From assembly GCA_903813345.2 (NCBI GenBank), contig CAIIXF020000008.1:25652822-25716821 (forward strand): a stretch of 64,000 nt of DNA. The letters run 5' to 3'. This DNA comes from Owenia fusiformis (taxonomy: Eukaryota; Annelida; Polychaeta; Sabellida; Oweniidae). This document shows, in pieces, positions 1 to 12,100 of this stretch (its first letter is position 1; each line of letters opens with the position of its first letter). Below the pieces are notes generated by a model, which worked only from the letters and a program-made list of their open reading frames with translations, made no database searches and had not been told where the DNA came from. A program made the position numbers and the translations under genes.

Positions 1-339
1 CCTGTATATCATTGAATAGATTAACTTTCATTATTACTGAGATGATTATTTAGCCAAGTCTGAGAATGAAAATCACAAAATGAAATAAATATACTAAATA
101 ATTTCAATGGTATAATATTGAATGTAAGTTTGTCAATAAATAAAGAAGTTGAGTTTCACGACTGATGAGTTGAGCTTCACTTGGAATTGTCTTCACTGGG
201 TAGAGTTGACTTGAGGTTGAGATGACCCATTACCAAGAATACAACTGACTCTATATTGCATGCCCATCAGAAGTAACATATTATTTGGCATGATTGTAAT
301 GGTCTGACTATGTGCTTTGTACGTTACTTTTACTTGCAG

Positions 340-908
340 CTCATGCATTCAAAGCAGCACAAGCCATGAGCGTGTTGGGCGTGGTCGGGTTCTGCGTTGC
401 TTCTGCACTCTTCATCGTTGTCAATTGTAGAAACAGCAAGCTAGAAACCTCTGAGAATCTGTTCTTTTTCCTGGCTGTGGAATGTGTAGGATCAGGTAAG
501 TACAAACATAACTTTGCCAGAGCTGTAGATTATATACCTCCTTGCTTTTGCACAACATCTGTCATTTTTCCCTGAACAAAGATTATTGTTGCTGCTGATA
601 CATGTGTGCTGCTGCTGATAATCAATACAAAAATATATTGTTTGTTTTCAGCTATATTCACTTTGATTGGACTTTGTATATACGGGTCATTATTTGGACA
701 GTCGTTTCAAGGAGGCCGTCTTGACCATGCTCGATTGGACTTTGCATTTTACTTTGGAATGGTATCAGTTTTATTGGGAATATTATCTGGTGCACTTGCA
801 AGATGGTCCGTACCTGATCCAGAACCTGATGATTTTGACAGTATACTTGCAGAAGAGGACAGGAAGCGACCAGAAGGGACAGGGAATCAATATGAATTGC
901 CTAACTGA
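340..908 (+). CDS. Partial gene: last two exons of a multi-pass membrane protein
   Basis: Two exons, 340-495 and 652-908, join in frame: the acceptor TTGCAG lies before 340, the donor is TCAG|GTAAGT at 495/496, the acceptor TTTTCAG ends at 651, and the stop TGA is 906-908. The first exon enters with one base of a codon missing, so the start and upstream exons lie left of the window. The readable part, about 137 residues, has three strongly hydrophobic stretches (around MSVLGVVGFCVASALFIVV, AIFTLIGLCIYGSLFG and YFGMVSVLLGILSGAL) and then a hydrophilic acidic tail ending YELPN. Size, spacing and short tail look like the back half of a four-helix claudin/PMP22-like protein, but I do not recognise the family and assign no function. 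The last 19 bp of the coding region are repeated immediately after the stop. Confidence 0.7.
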
Positions 909-927
909 ATATGAATTGCCTAACTGA

Positions 928-2132
928 AACATTAACAGTGATTTCATCAAGCACTGACTTATAATTTATTATTTGTAATTTAACTATTAAAACAGCCCAT
1001 CTGAACATGGAGGAATTATCAATGACTTGTTTTATAATACAATAGGCCTATATAAGTATGATTGTCAGTTAGTTGAATGTTCAAAAGCATTTGGATTTCT
1101 AAGCTAATTGAGGTCTGTGCACAGAGGTACACTGTATACAAACCCACAAATTACTTATAATTTTGTTGCTCTATCATCAGTTTGTCAGTTTATCATGAAG
1201 CATAATATTTGACAACTGGCATAGATGGACCTTGTAAGAGCACTGATAATATTATTTATTTTTACTGGAACTCGAATCGAAAGAGGGGAATGTGTTCAAA
1301 TGCAATAAAGATGAAAACAACATACGTAGTGTAATGTTTACATAGGAAAAACTCATGCTATCCATTGTTTTCAGCCTAACTTTGGTCAACTTTGATATCT
1401 TCCAAATTAAACTTAAGATGTCATTCTTCATTTGAGGATGTTTCCCATAAGAATAACTCAAGTTATCCATTGTTGACAAATTCAAGCCTTTAGATGGCCT
1501 TTTTGGATTTTCCGAGACACAGATCAGACACCAAATACAATATTTGATATCTACCATAGGATACCTTGATTTGAGTACACCAAAGCCATATTTTGAAAGA
1601 ATTTTATATGTTTTACCTTTATGTTACCAAAGCTTTATACAGTTATATTTTTCCATTTTGAAAAAAATTACCATTATACAACGTATTATATATATAAAGA
1701 AAATTGGACTACTAGCGTTTGAGTTATAAAACTATTTGAGCTTCAATTTATCCATACTAAAATTCATTTATTGGGATAACTTAAATCTTATAATGCAAGT
1801 TCCTGTCAGTTGTAACTAATGTACTTTACATAAATACTGTGTGTCAGTTCTATATACAAATTATTTATATTTACAAAAATAGTTAACAGCAAATATTATT
1901 GAGAGGTTTTAGAGAAGAAATATTTGTTACTGGAAACATGTAATTGAAGAAGTCATATTACATGATGAACTTTTATATCTTCAGTATCATAAACATTTCC
2001 TGTGTTTAACTTCAAATAGTATTGCACATAATCCAATGTTTGTATCCAAGGGAGGGAGCATTAAGGCTGAAGAAGCAATGCCACCATACCCAATGTCTAA
2101 TGTCATTCAATTGTCAATATTTATGAAAGATG
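928..2132. other. Intergenic: 3' ends of two convergent genes, with repeat debris
   Basis: No coding region supported. 3' flanks of the membrane-protein gene and of TRAPPC6B. About 1345-1490 resembles the core of foldback repeats also seen near 37.6 kb and 61.2 kb; the shared word AAAACTCATGCTATCCATTG starts near 1350. Confidence 0.6.
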
Positions 2133-5100
2133 TCACAGCCTTTGGATTTGTATCTGGAACTTACCTGAAACAAGAATACACATTAATTAGTATTTTTGCA
2201 AGAAAAAAATGACTCATATTTTATCAAAATCAGAAGCAGTATTTGTACATTTTATTTGACTTATTCCTCTGAGCAAAGTGGACTAAAAGTGAGAAGGCAA
2301 CATAAATAAAACAATAACAGAATTACTGAAATGTACATAGTGTTTAGAATGTACATTATGTGTGTCTTGAAACATTATTGGATTAAGTTTTATACAACTT
2401 GTAAAGATGTCGCTCTTAGTGTATAAACTTGTATTATGGCATAAGACGTGTGCCAGCCATGCCTGAGAGAGGGCGCTGTCATATTGGATTTAATAAAGCC
2501 TTAAAACAATTTGCTGCATCTGTGAATTACTTTGACTTAACAAGTAATAAGAATGTTACATTTATCATCTGTGTCCATGCATGATTTGGGGCAACTTCTA
2601 ATTTAAATTTTTTTAATTGTTCCAACTCTTCCAATAAGCTTAAAATTAAAGGCACAACAAGGACTGTCAACATAGAATTTTCTTTCATTACCATTTTTGC
2701 GCTCTCAGATTTTTATGCCACGATTAAGTAGGCACATCAAGTTAATCATGTAGTCTCTTGAAAAGTGGCACACTCTTAGATGAGTTAGACATGTGATAAC
2801 TTACATGCAGGCATAGCACTGACTTCTGCTGTTACTACGGAGACTATACCGAGTCCAGACAATGCACCTCTAATCAACCCACAAGGCATGGCGAGATACT
2901 GAAATTAATGATAAATGAATTACACTTTATGGAATTCATTTGTATATCACATAATTTGTCATTAAAAACATTTGTTTGTTAAAATACAAATGTCAAATTT
3001 CCATTTCAATTCAATTTATTTTTCAATAACAGTTCATGAAAGAACAGAGTAAAATGATATCAGTGAATCAATGTGAATTGTCTGAAAATGGCCACATTTA
3101 TATTATTTGATTTCGATATCTTTCAATACAGGCATAGATTTACAAAATGGTATGTAACGCATTTACAACTATATTGTGAAGGTAGATGTATTTAATACTT
3201 TAATAATCAGGGCTAAGTAAAGGCAAATGAAAGGAAGACAATTGCACCCAATTCAAATATGCCAAGTGTGTCTCAGCCAATCAGCTTTGAGTATTTCAGT
3301 GTTTTAATTTAAGGTATATGGTCAATTGAGCAGATAAATTATTTTACAGTTCATAAAGAAAATTTTCCGAATACAATACTTACCCTTGGTGCCATGTCCA
3401 TGTACTGTTTCCCCTGGGAGATAAGGGTGAGGAGTTTAAACCTGTTGTCTTGTAACACATATACACCCTGAAACATACAAGTCATTTGTTTTAACTTAAA
3501 CACAAGAGGGGAGAATGACCTCTCATCATACATGGCCCTATCTTTGTGTAAAGATGAACCTCTATTTTGATGATGTAAAGCAATGAGCAGATGAGGTAAT
3601 GATAGCTCAACTATGAACTATAGCCACACTTTTCCTTCTCTTACAAAGCTCTATGAAAATTCCTCCACTTGTGATATTCTATGTGATATTCTATGATTTA
3701 TAATTAGGAATTCCTATTTGGTTATGTTTTCTTGCGACTGTATTTTTGAACTTTACCTGGTGATTTGTTCTTAGATTATCTATCTGTTTCTTGTAAAGAG
3801 TCATCCAGAAATCTTTGCAGATAAACTTCATTGTGTCAAGGTCATCTTTGAATCTAGGGTTGTCCTTTGTTAGTCTAGAAAAATTTAATTAACATTTAAT
3901 AATATGCATGGATTTTGGATCCCTTAATGATCATTACTGTATACCAGGCTATGTGTAAATGTTCCCAGTTAATAAGCCTTTACCAGTGTTCTCCAAAGAA
4001 ATTTTTCTCAAGGAGTTGCAAAATTCTCATTTTCACAATTCAGACAAAATTCAGACAGAATATGCCCACTTTTCATCATTTTCCTCATTTTCAAGTGGAT
4101 GCAAATTGATTTTTAGGTGGGTGCAAGTCTGTTTTTAAAATCTAAGGTGGGTGCTGTACCCACTTGCTTTAATGTTGGGGAGATCACTGCTTACTCATGT
4201 CATGTTACACGTTTAGTATCTGAAAATCGTTATAAAATAGACTAAGCATTTTAAATATAAATTGCTAAGAGTACCCTTAAGCATTTTAAATTAGAGACTC
4301 AAAATGTCAGAAAAAATGAAAAGTTACATGGCAGAATACTTGCCTTTCAACGAGACTTAGGCCTATTCTGTACCCTAGTGCTTCTAATTTGCTAATTGAG
4401 GAAGCCTGGAAAAATAAACATTAGTCTAAAGATTATCACGCCCGGTGATCGTACAAAATGGATGGTGATTTCTGCAAGAAAACTCAACAAATTTGCAAGA
4501 GAAAATTTACGACTGAATTGCCAAATGAATAGGCGCAGTGCATGGCAAAATATGTTAGGTCATCTAGTATTTTTTTGAACTGATGCCCTTCTAAGATATG
4601 AGATCTATTAAAAAAGGCGCATCATCACCAACGTGCAAAAGTCAATGTTTTTGCTATAAATCGAGCAACAATGGTCTACACGACCTGTAATAAATAGGTA
4701 TAAGGGACGTTATTATCACAATACTAATGACATTGCTCACTTTTTAATGTTAGTTTCCATGCGTTATACAAAAAATAATCGAAATGAATTAATATTGGAT
4801 GGAGAGGGGGGACTGGATAGAGGGGGGATAACGTGTATATAAGATATGATAAGACAAGCTACTTGAATTTATTCTTATGACTCCAAATTTTCCCATTTTT
4901 CATTCTCCAGAGATATAATATCCAGTTTCTTACTCACTGTGGTACTGAGTTTAGTTTTTTCAAATACACGAGTTCTTGTGAATTTGTTCCATCCTAAAGA
5001 CATATAAATCCCACCTCCACTCCCCCTCACCCCGGTCCTAAGTTTGATTCCCCCATGGGGCATTGAATTAAGCACACTTGCTTTCAATTTCTTTATCTGG

Positions 5101-5943
5101 TTTGTTACACTGAGCTACATGTAGTAAGTTAATCATTCCCCTGGGACCCCTTGGGTCATTTCACTACTGTAGTTTCATTTAATGGTATTTAACTCAAGTG
5201 AACCTAACTTTAAGTTCATTTAGGTCCCTACTCAAGACCTCAATATAATTAGCACATTTGATCTGGAAATCGCCTAAAAAGTTAAGGGAACGTCCTACCA
5301 ATGCGATTTAATGTGGGGGAGCTACCTGAGGAATGCCGGAAATATACCTATTTATGACTGACTGTTGAAAGCCCATAATCTAAGCGAAGGCTTTACACCA
5401 GTTGCCATTCTTAACAATCTAATTTTAGGGGTTGAATTTACCCATCACAACTTTGTCATCTGATATTTTATAAGGTAGAAACAGTTCCCATATATAGCAA
5501 GGGCCATAAGACATGTCAGATAAGAAACGAGGCCCAGGCTCTAATGTTGTTGGACTACGGAGCTATGTCTATACTGAAGCGAACTTGAAATATTTACCTG
5601 AAGCCCGGGCCTGAAACAAACCCAGAAAGCGAACATAATGAAAGGCTTTGGTAGTTGTTGTGTGGACTCACTAAGCTTAGTTTGGATAACCCCATAAATG
5701 TGGGGTTGAAATCAACCAAATGTAATCATAATGTGGGTAAATTTGGAGTGACTTAGTCTATCCTTTTATTTGAGTTAGGCTAGTCTAAATACAAAATAAT
5801 ATTGATGCATTACGTGTTTAAAACCCACAATTAATTATTCTAAGTTAGCATGCTTATCAAACCTTGTCTTCTTCGTTGCTTGAATTGCAGATATGGGATA
5901 CGATTTCATAATGTAGAAGCTCAAACAAAACTTCATCTGCCAT
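2133..5943 (-). CDS. TRAPPC6B: TRAPPC6B, trafficking protein particle complex subunit 6
   Basis: Six exons on the minus strand: 5943-5863, 4405-4344, 3874-3757, 3467-3384, 2898-2805, 2164-2133. They sum to 471 nt, encoding 156 residues (human about 158), with consistent phases throughout. Recognised by the MADEVLFELLHYEIVSHI start, the block FKDDLDTMKFICKDFW, then KKQIDNLRTNHQ, GVYVLQDNRFKLLT, and the C-terminal AMPACKFQIQIQRL, all collinear with vertebrate TRAPPC6A/B. This family adopts the Bet3-like fold and is a core subunit of the TRAPP tethering complexes, which activate Rab1 in ER-Golgi traffic (family knowledge). Intron 2 has a GC donor (GAAAG|GCAAGT) instead of GT; the other donors are GT. 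The last exon starts with GTAAGTT, itself donor-like. It shares a 228-bp divergent intergenic region with PNN. The 6A/6B split is a vertebrate duplication, so this may be the single ancestral gene. Confidence 0.95.
4975..5115 (+). repeat. SINE-like fragment in TRAPPC6B intron 1
   Basis: AGTTTGATTCCC at 5041 resembles a tRNA B box, and the following GGGCATTGAATTAAGCACAC matches, with one change, the sequence after the B box of the SINE-like copy near 41.65 kb. The A-box part is not clear here, so this is a truncated or decayed copy. Boundaries are approximate. Confidence 0.45.
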
Positions 5944-6171
5944 TTCCGCATTTGACGCTTGTGAAATGCGGATAATAGGCGGATCACGTAAATAATTGAA
6001 TAAAAATCATTTTTATTTAGGATTGAACATTAAGTTCTAAAAATCAGTAAACAGTATCAGAAAAGGGTAGATAACGTATATGTATAATCATAGATTACTT
6101 ATATCATTAAATTTGTTGGTGAATTATTTTGTCATTCCCAGTCATTGATCCGAAATATACACCTAATCAAA
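5944..6171. promoter_or_regulatory. Bidirectional promoter region between TRAPPC6B and PNN
   Basis: Only 228 bp separate the two divergent start codons (ATG at 5943 on minus, 6172 on plus). This must contain both 5' UTRs and both core promoters unless undetected upstream exons exist. There is no clear TATA box for either gene at a recognisable spacing; it contains a CACGTA word near 5986. The placement is direct observation; bidirectional promoter function is inference. Confidence 0.7.
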
Positions 6172-9100
6172 ATGGCGTCTGTCCACGGTGTGGACTTCCT
6201 CCAAAATGAAATCGAAAAAGCAAAAGAAAGCCTCAAAGGAGTGGATGAAAACCTTAAAAGGGTGATGGGGAGAGATCCTTCTCAAAGGGGGTATGTAATT
6301 CCGTAATTGGTGCCTTAATTGTATCAATCAAACGCCATATTTTATTGATAAATAGACTACTTCGTTCAATTTTTTTCTATTCCCAACACAGAACCCCCAA
6401 AATGTTATTTTGAATAACAAATGTCCTAAATATTAAAAATCCTCAAAATAACCCCACATTTATGGGGGTAAATCACAGGAATCACTCCTTCCTTTATCGC
6501 ATCCTACGACCCCTTTGGATTGTGGTCGTACGCGCGTATAATTGGTCAGTCAATGTTTTTACAAAGTTGGAGAATACTACGCATTGCACACCTAAATGAC
6601 CTACCTCGATACATTCCTTAGTATTTTAGAATTCTTTTTATGTTGTTAGATCGCCAATTGTATGGGATTTTAGTTTTTACATCGGAAATATATCAGCAAT
6701 TTTCAAAATGTCGGAAGGGGAATTCCCCAGGGATTTCCCTTATGACTGGTGCATGCCGGGAACTGAATGGAGGAATTTGACGGTTGAAATAAGTTAAATA
6801 TTACACGCAAATATTGCTATCAAAAACGAAAACCTCTTCGTTCTGCCGATAAACGACGAGTCAGATCCAGTCCCCATTGGTAGTAGGTTCATTGAAATAA
6901 TGAGAAGACCGGACTCAAAACCAAAAATAGTACAATGTACATCCAAAATGACCACCTAAAAATATGACCCTAAGGCCTTTACCTTCACCATCTATCAAGC
7001 ATCGAATAATCAATAGTCGCCTTTTAATCTTTTCTTCATACATGTATTTCAGAATGGTTACATAATATTAACTGTTGATGCTGTGAATAAATTCACCTGA
7101 GACAAATGTTTCAAATTTTCTGAGCGTAAAGATGATGTTCTGATTCGGTAGTTTCCGGCCCATTTCCAACACTGTCCGATGATGTTTATCTGTCCGTTTA
7201 TGTCACATCACAGCGAACAGCCAATGAAAGCAAATGATCAAGTAGCCTAAACAAAGTCTAGGGGATTTTAAGAAGCCTCATGGTGTTTTTCAGTAATCTC
7301 TGGTGTGACGTCATCTGGAGTGGCGTCACATTCTCAGAATAAACATTCAATCTCCAGAATAGACATCATGATCACTGGGAATTGCTGAAACCAGATTTTC
7401 TTTATGCTCAGCTATTTTGTGCTTTGAGGACAAATCGTCTGTCTGAAATCACAGACGACGAGTCAGATCCAGTCCCAGTGTATATCAACAGACACTTACA
7501 TATGTTTGGAGATAAAGCTATTGGTGGACACTTGACACTAGTGGACATTAGCTTTAGGACATTCATACTGTTTCCCGAGTTTGAAGTTTAACTGTTGGCA
7601 CATTTGGCATGTTAATGTCTGACTCTTGTTTACCCACATGTTCTTATGAAATAAATTCATATGTAACTGCTCGTATCGTTTGTATCATAACGATTCGTGA
7701 GGTAAATATAATTGCTTGTATCGAAATTGAAGATGATGTATCGTGAGCTCCCTAATATCTAGTGTACTCTGTAAAACTGGAAGATGGACCCCATGTATAA
7801 AATGCTATTGTTTTTGAACTGAGAATCTAGATGAAACCAGACTTAAGATTACTTGTTATCTGTTTACAGTGCAGAAAATAGAGGTTTGGGAGGATCTGGG
7901 CCAATGGTGAATAGGCGGCGAGTGACTGTAGGTGGGACTGAAAGCTTCAGGGGTAGAGAACGTACCTTCAACACTGGGGACAGGTAAACGACATGCTTAT
8001 TGTATATCAATGCAAGAACCATAAGGATCAGTTAACATAATTTCCAAAAATCATTCTTGAAAGTTTCACAATTTTCAAAAATTCATAATTTTTCAACTTA
8101 GCCCATTATTACTTCTACAAGTTACTACCACTGTTACATAAAACTGATTTTTTCAATGGCTTGCTTTGTTTTTAAACAATATAGACCCTAAACTGGTTTA
8201 TAAAAGGTTTTTCAAAAAGCATCAATTCAAGCCCTTGTGATCACACTGCATGATTCTTTTAGTTAATGTCTGTTACATGGGTAGATAAAATAATAGTTAA
8301 GGTTTGTGTGCAGAGGATTCTCTCCTTTCTAAAGTTATACACCTTATGATTTATACAACTTGGAATTTTTTTTATAATGACACAAACTCGCAATTTATAA
8401 TTCATTTGATCACAACTTGAAGTTATATAAGTCCATTGACATGTGTGCTTATTATCTGTAATAGGAGAGGAGCAGGAGGAGGATTGGAGATCTACTCACC
8501 CCCAGCCAAGAGGAGGAACATGGGCCAAGGAGTCACAGCAAGGTAGGCCTGTTAATGATTGTATGAGCACACATTTTAAATACAGCCTCATTGTTGTAGA
8601 ACTTTGATGTCTGTTTATTGATAGAAATACTGGTATAAATATTTTTTGATTCATACTAGATACTGGTTCATGTGTTTCCTGACTGTCTGGGGTTACCGTA
8701 TTATCTCTATTAAACGCACACTCTCTAATAAACGCACACCCGACTTTTTGTCCCAGGTTAGAAAGTCCTGTCCAGATAATATTGAGATCTGACGAAGCTC
8801 TAATAAAAAAAACATTGTGGGCGATAATAAGTATTTTCACCGTTCGTTAAAATAATGCATCATGATTCATGACGTCACGATCTCCCATCATGCAACGCAT
8901 GCAACGTAAGAAATTTCTTCAGGTGTTCGTGTAAATAACACACAATAGTGTATTTATATACTAAATTTGTCGTCTAGAAACTCACAATTCAAGGTAAAAA
9001 CATAACATCAGTCTACGATTTCGTCTGTCGCACCTCGCCAAATGCGGAAATGAAACTGCTGGGGCGAAAAATTGTGGCAACTTTTAGGCTATAACTTCTC

Positions 9101-12100
9101 AAAACATAAGATAAAGTGTTCACTTACCATACAGAATCTTTTTTTTCCAAAATAAAGTCTTAAAAACCGGCAATTTTCAGGTAAAATCACCGTATTATTA
9201 AGATACTTTTTGAAGTTTACTAACTTCCTGTTCTCAGATTAGTGTGAGAGAGGGAGACATCTATTGAGAAAAATACTAGTAATTGCTTTCAATAAGCATA
9301 CCCCCTTCAATAAAGTTTGCAGTTCCCATTTTTTACCATGTAGATTTGAAATAAAAAATAAAATCTTGGGGAGGGAAACTCTAAAATGCAACAGCTGCAT
9401 AAATTAAGCAGGTTGACCTTTCACTTAGAGCCACTTAGGAATGTTTATTATAGTGGGAAATTTAAATTTGAATGTTGAAACAACATGATTGGTATTTGTT
9501 ATATGATTGGTCTGATCACATGACTACCAATGTTTATGTTCTCATAAGACAACATGTTTTCTCTGAATTGTTTGACTTGAAACATTCTTCTAAAGCTAAT
9601 TCTGTTTACTTTTGAGTCAGAAAAATACTATTTTTTGAGGCAAATATATCTATGTCTATTATTCTGGAAAGAAGGATAGTCCTGTATGATCCAGTTATTT
9701 TTATATCTTATTTTAATGTCATATTAAAGGGGGGGGGGGTGGGGCGTTGTTTAATTGCTCGCTGGACATGGGTTTAGTTATGGGGAAGAAATTTCTTATC
9801 AAGTGCTTATCAATTCCATTCTTGAATTGATTTATTTCTGTGGTGTCTATTACGGATTAGAAGATTGTTCCACGTAAGAGGTACCTGCGCTACCGCTGAG
9901 CTACACGGGTGGACTATTTTATGTGTCATGTCTCTGTTTAATTTATGTGTCATTTCCTGCCCAAAACAGGACTAGTACAAATTTCATATGGCGAGAACTA
10001 ATAATTTTTAGTAGTCACTCTTGGCAAGTATGAGCTGAAAACGAAATCGTAGACTGTAACATATAGCATATTCTCTCTAATAAACGCACATATCTACTAT
10101 ATTTGATCGAATTTAGGTAAAGAAGTAAATTTTCACCCATTATCGCACACCATCATAATTTTTTAGAATTCCCGGGGATTTAGCTGCTTGAAACCTCTCC
10201 CCCACGGGAATTTGCTAAGCGCACTGTGTGTTTAATAGAGATAATACGGTACTTTGATAATACTGCAAGATTGAGCCTTTATGTAATGTATAGTCTATAA
10301 TGTGAATGATTGTTTCATATCTGTATATTGCAGGCTGGGTGGAAGAGTAGGAGGGAGGCAAGGCCGGGATAGTGGAGATGAAGAGGAACTCCCCAACAAG
10401 GTAAGTCTTGCACATGAGATAAAAGTGTGTTTGTCTTTGGCATTCACTCGAATTGGCATGTGTAGCAAATTGTAACACTTTTGAAATCATTGGAAAACTT
10501 ACCACCTAATAATGTTCTCTTTTGAGTGGACTGTCTGTTTTTCTATAGCTTTACTCATATGAGATTGCACTATTACAAGAGCCATTCTATGCTCCACTTC
10601 ATCGGCTTGACAATATGAATTCTGCTCCATTGCAGCCCACTATCCTGTCATCTGTAGTCCCTACCCCAGAGGCAGTCAAGTCCCGCAAAGACAGCATCGA
10701 TGAGCAAAACAAAGATGAGAGAGGAAAACAAAGGTATTTTTTTAAGTGTATAATTCATTCCCAAATTCAATGTATCCCTCAACAAATTTACCAATAAGAA
10801 AAGGGGATGAATGTAAAGTGTGTGTATCATACACAACCAATTTGACATACTTATTTAACTTATTGTTATGTAAGTAAGAAAATATGGGCCAAAATGAAAC
10901 CCTCAATATAAAAAGCTATGGTGAAATGATTAATAAAACGTCCATGTTTTACACAAAACTTTGTTTGTGTTCCAGAAATCGGCGCATGTTTGGTATGTTA
11001 CTTGGTACATTAAAGCGGTTTAAAGATGATTCCAAACAGGACACTCAAAAAGTAGGTACCCCACTTAGAACCAAAAATATGGTCTAATATGTGCTTTGAA
11101 AATAATATGTAATATGAAGGTTCTGCTTGGTAAAGCACTGATAACAATAGCAATAATCACACATTCTTGTTGAATTAACCATTTTCCCCAGGACAGCATT
11201 AGCAGTAGTCCATTTGTACTAGATTATACTAAAGACCATCTAATCTTTAATATGTATATGAAAATAATATGATAACTGGTCCATATTATCATGAAAAAGT
11301 TTTCAGTTGATTTCACAGTGACAGTTTCACTTCATTGCCTTTTAGGAAAACAGCCGCAAAGAAATTGAGAAGAAGCTTGAAGAGAAAGCTTTACAAGAGA
11401 AGGATGCAATCAAGAGAGAGCGTGAGGAACTCTTCCAGGAGCGTCGCTCCCAGCAGACAAAACTGCGCCGGTTGGAGCACAAGATGGAACTGGTGCAACT
11501 GGTGAGTGATAAACTGGATGTAATATTGAAGGTTCTGACAGTTAAGCACCCATGGGCATTTAAGTGAATATGTGTTAATTGGAGAATTGAAGTTCTGAAG
11601 TTGGAGTTTCAATAAAGTCAGAATATTTTTCAGAATTTATACCAGTCATATAATCTTATCTGAAGTTATTTCATAACTAATTATTTGTGTCATAAGACTA
11701 ACAGTGAGATATCACCCTTATAAACATTTCTGCTTCCTTTCATAACACCAATCTTCATGAATCTTATTGTTGGAATGTTTCATATGCAATAGTTTATATG
11801 CAATGTTGATGTCATTACTTTTAGGTCTTATGTTAATTGTAAAAGTTTATGAATAGTAATGTACAGGTTCAGTTCACATTAACTCATGGTTTTCTACAAT
11901 TATATTTCAGCAAGAACAGTGGGAGAAAGAAACCCTAAAGATGAAGAATTTTATTCGTACCAAGGTGAAGCCACACATATTCTACCTGCCCAAGAGTCAT
12001 GTGGAGGAGACTAGCAAGCGCTTGGCTGACACGAAGACAGTTCTTGATGGTAAAAGCTCTAATAAAATATTTCTCATATGTGTCCACGTATCATACCAAA

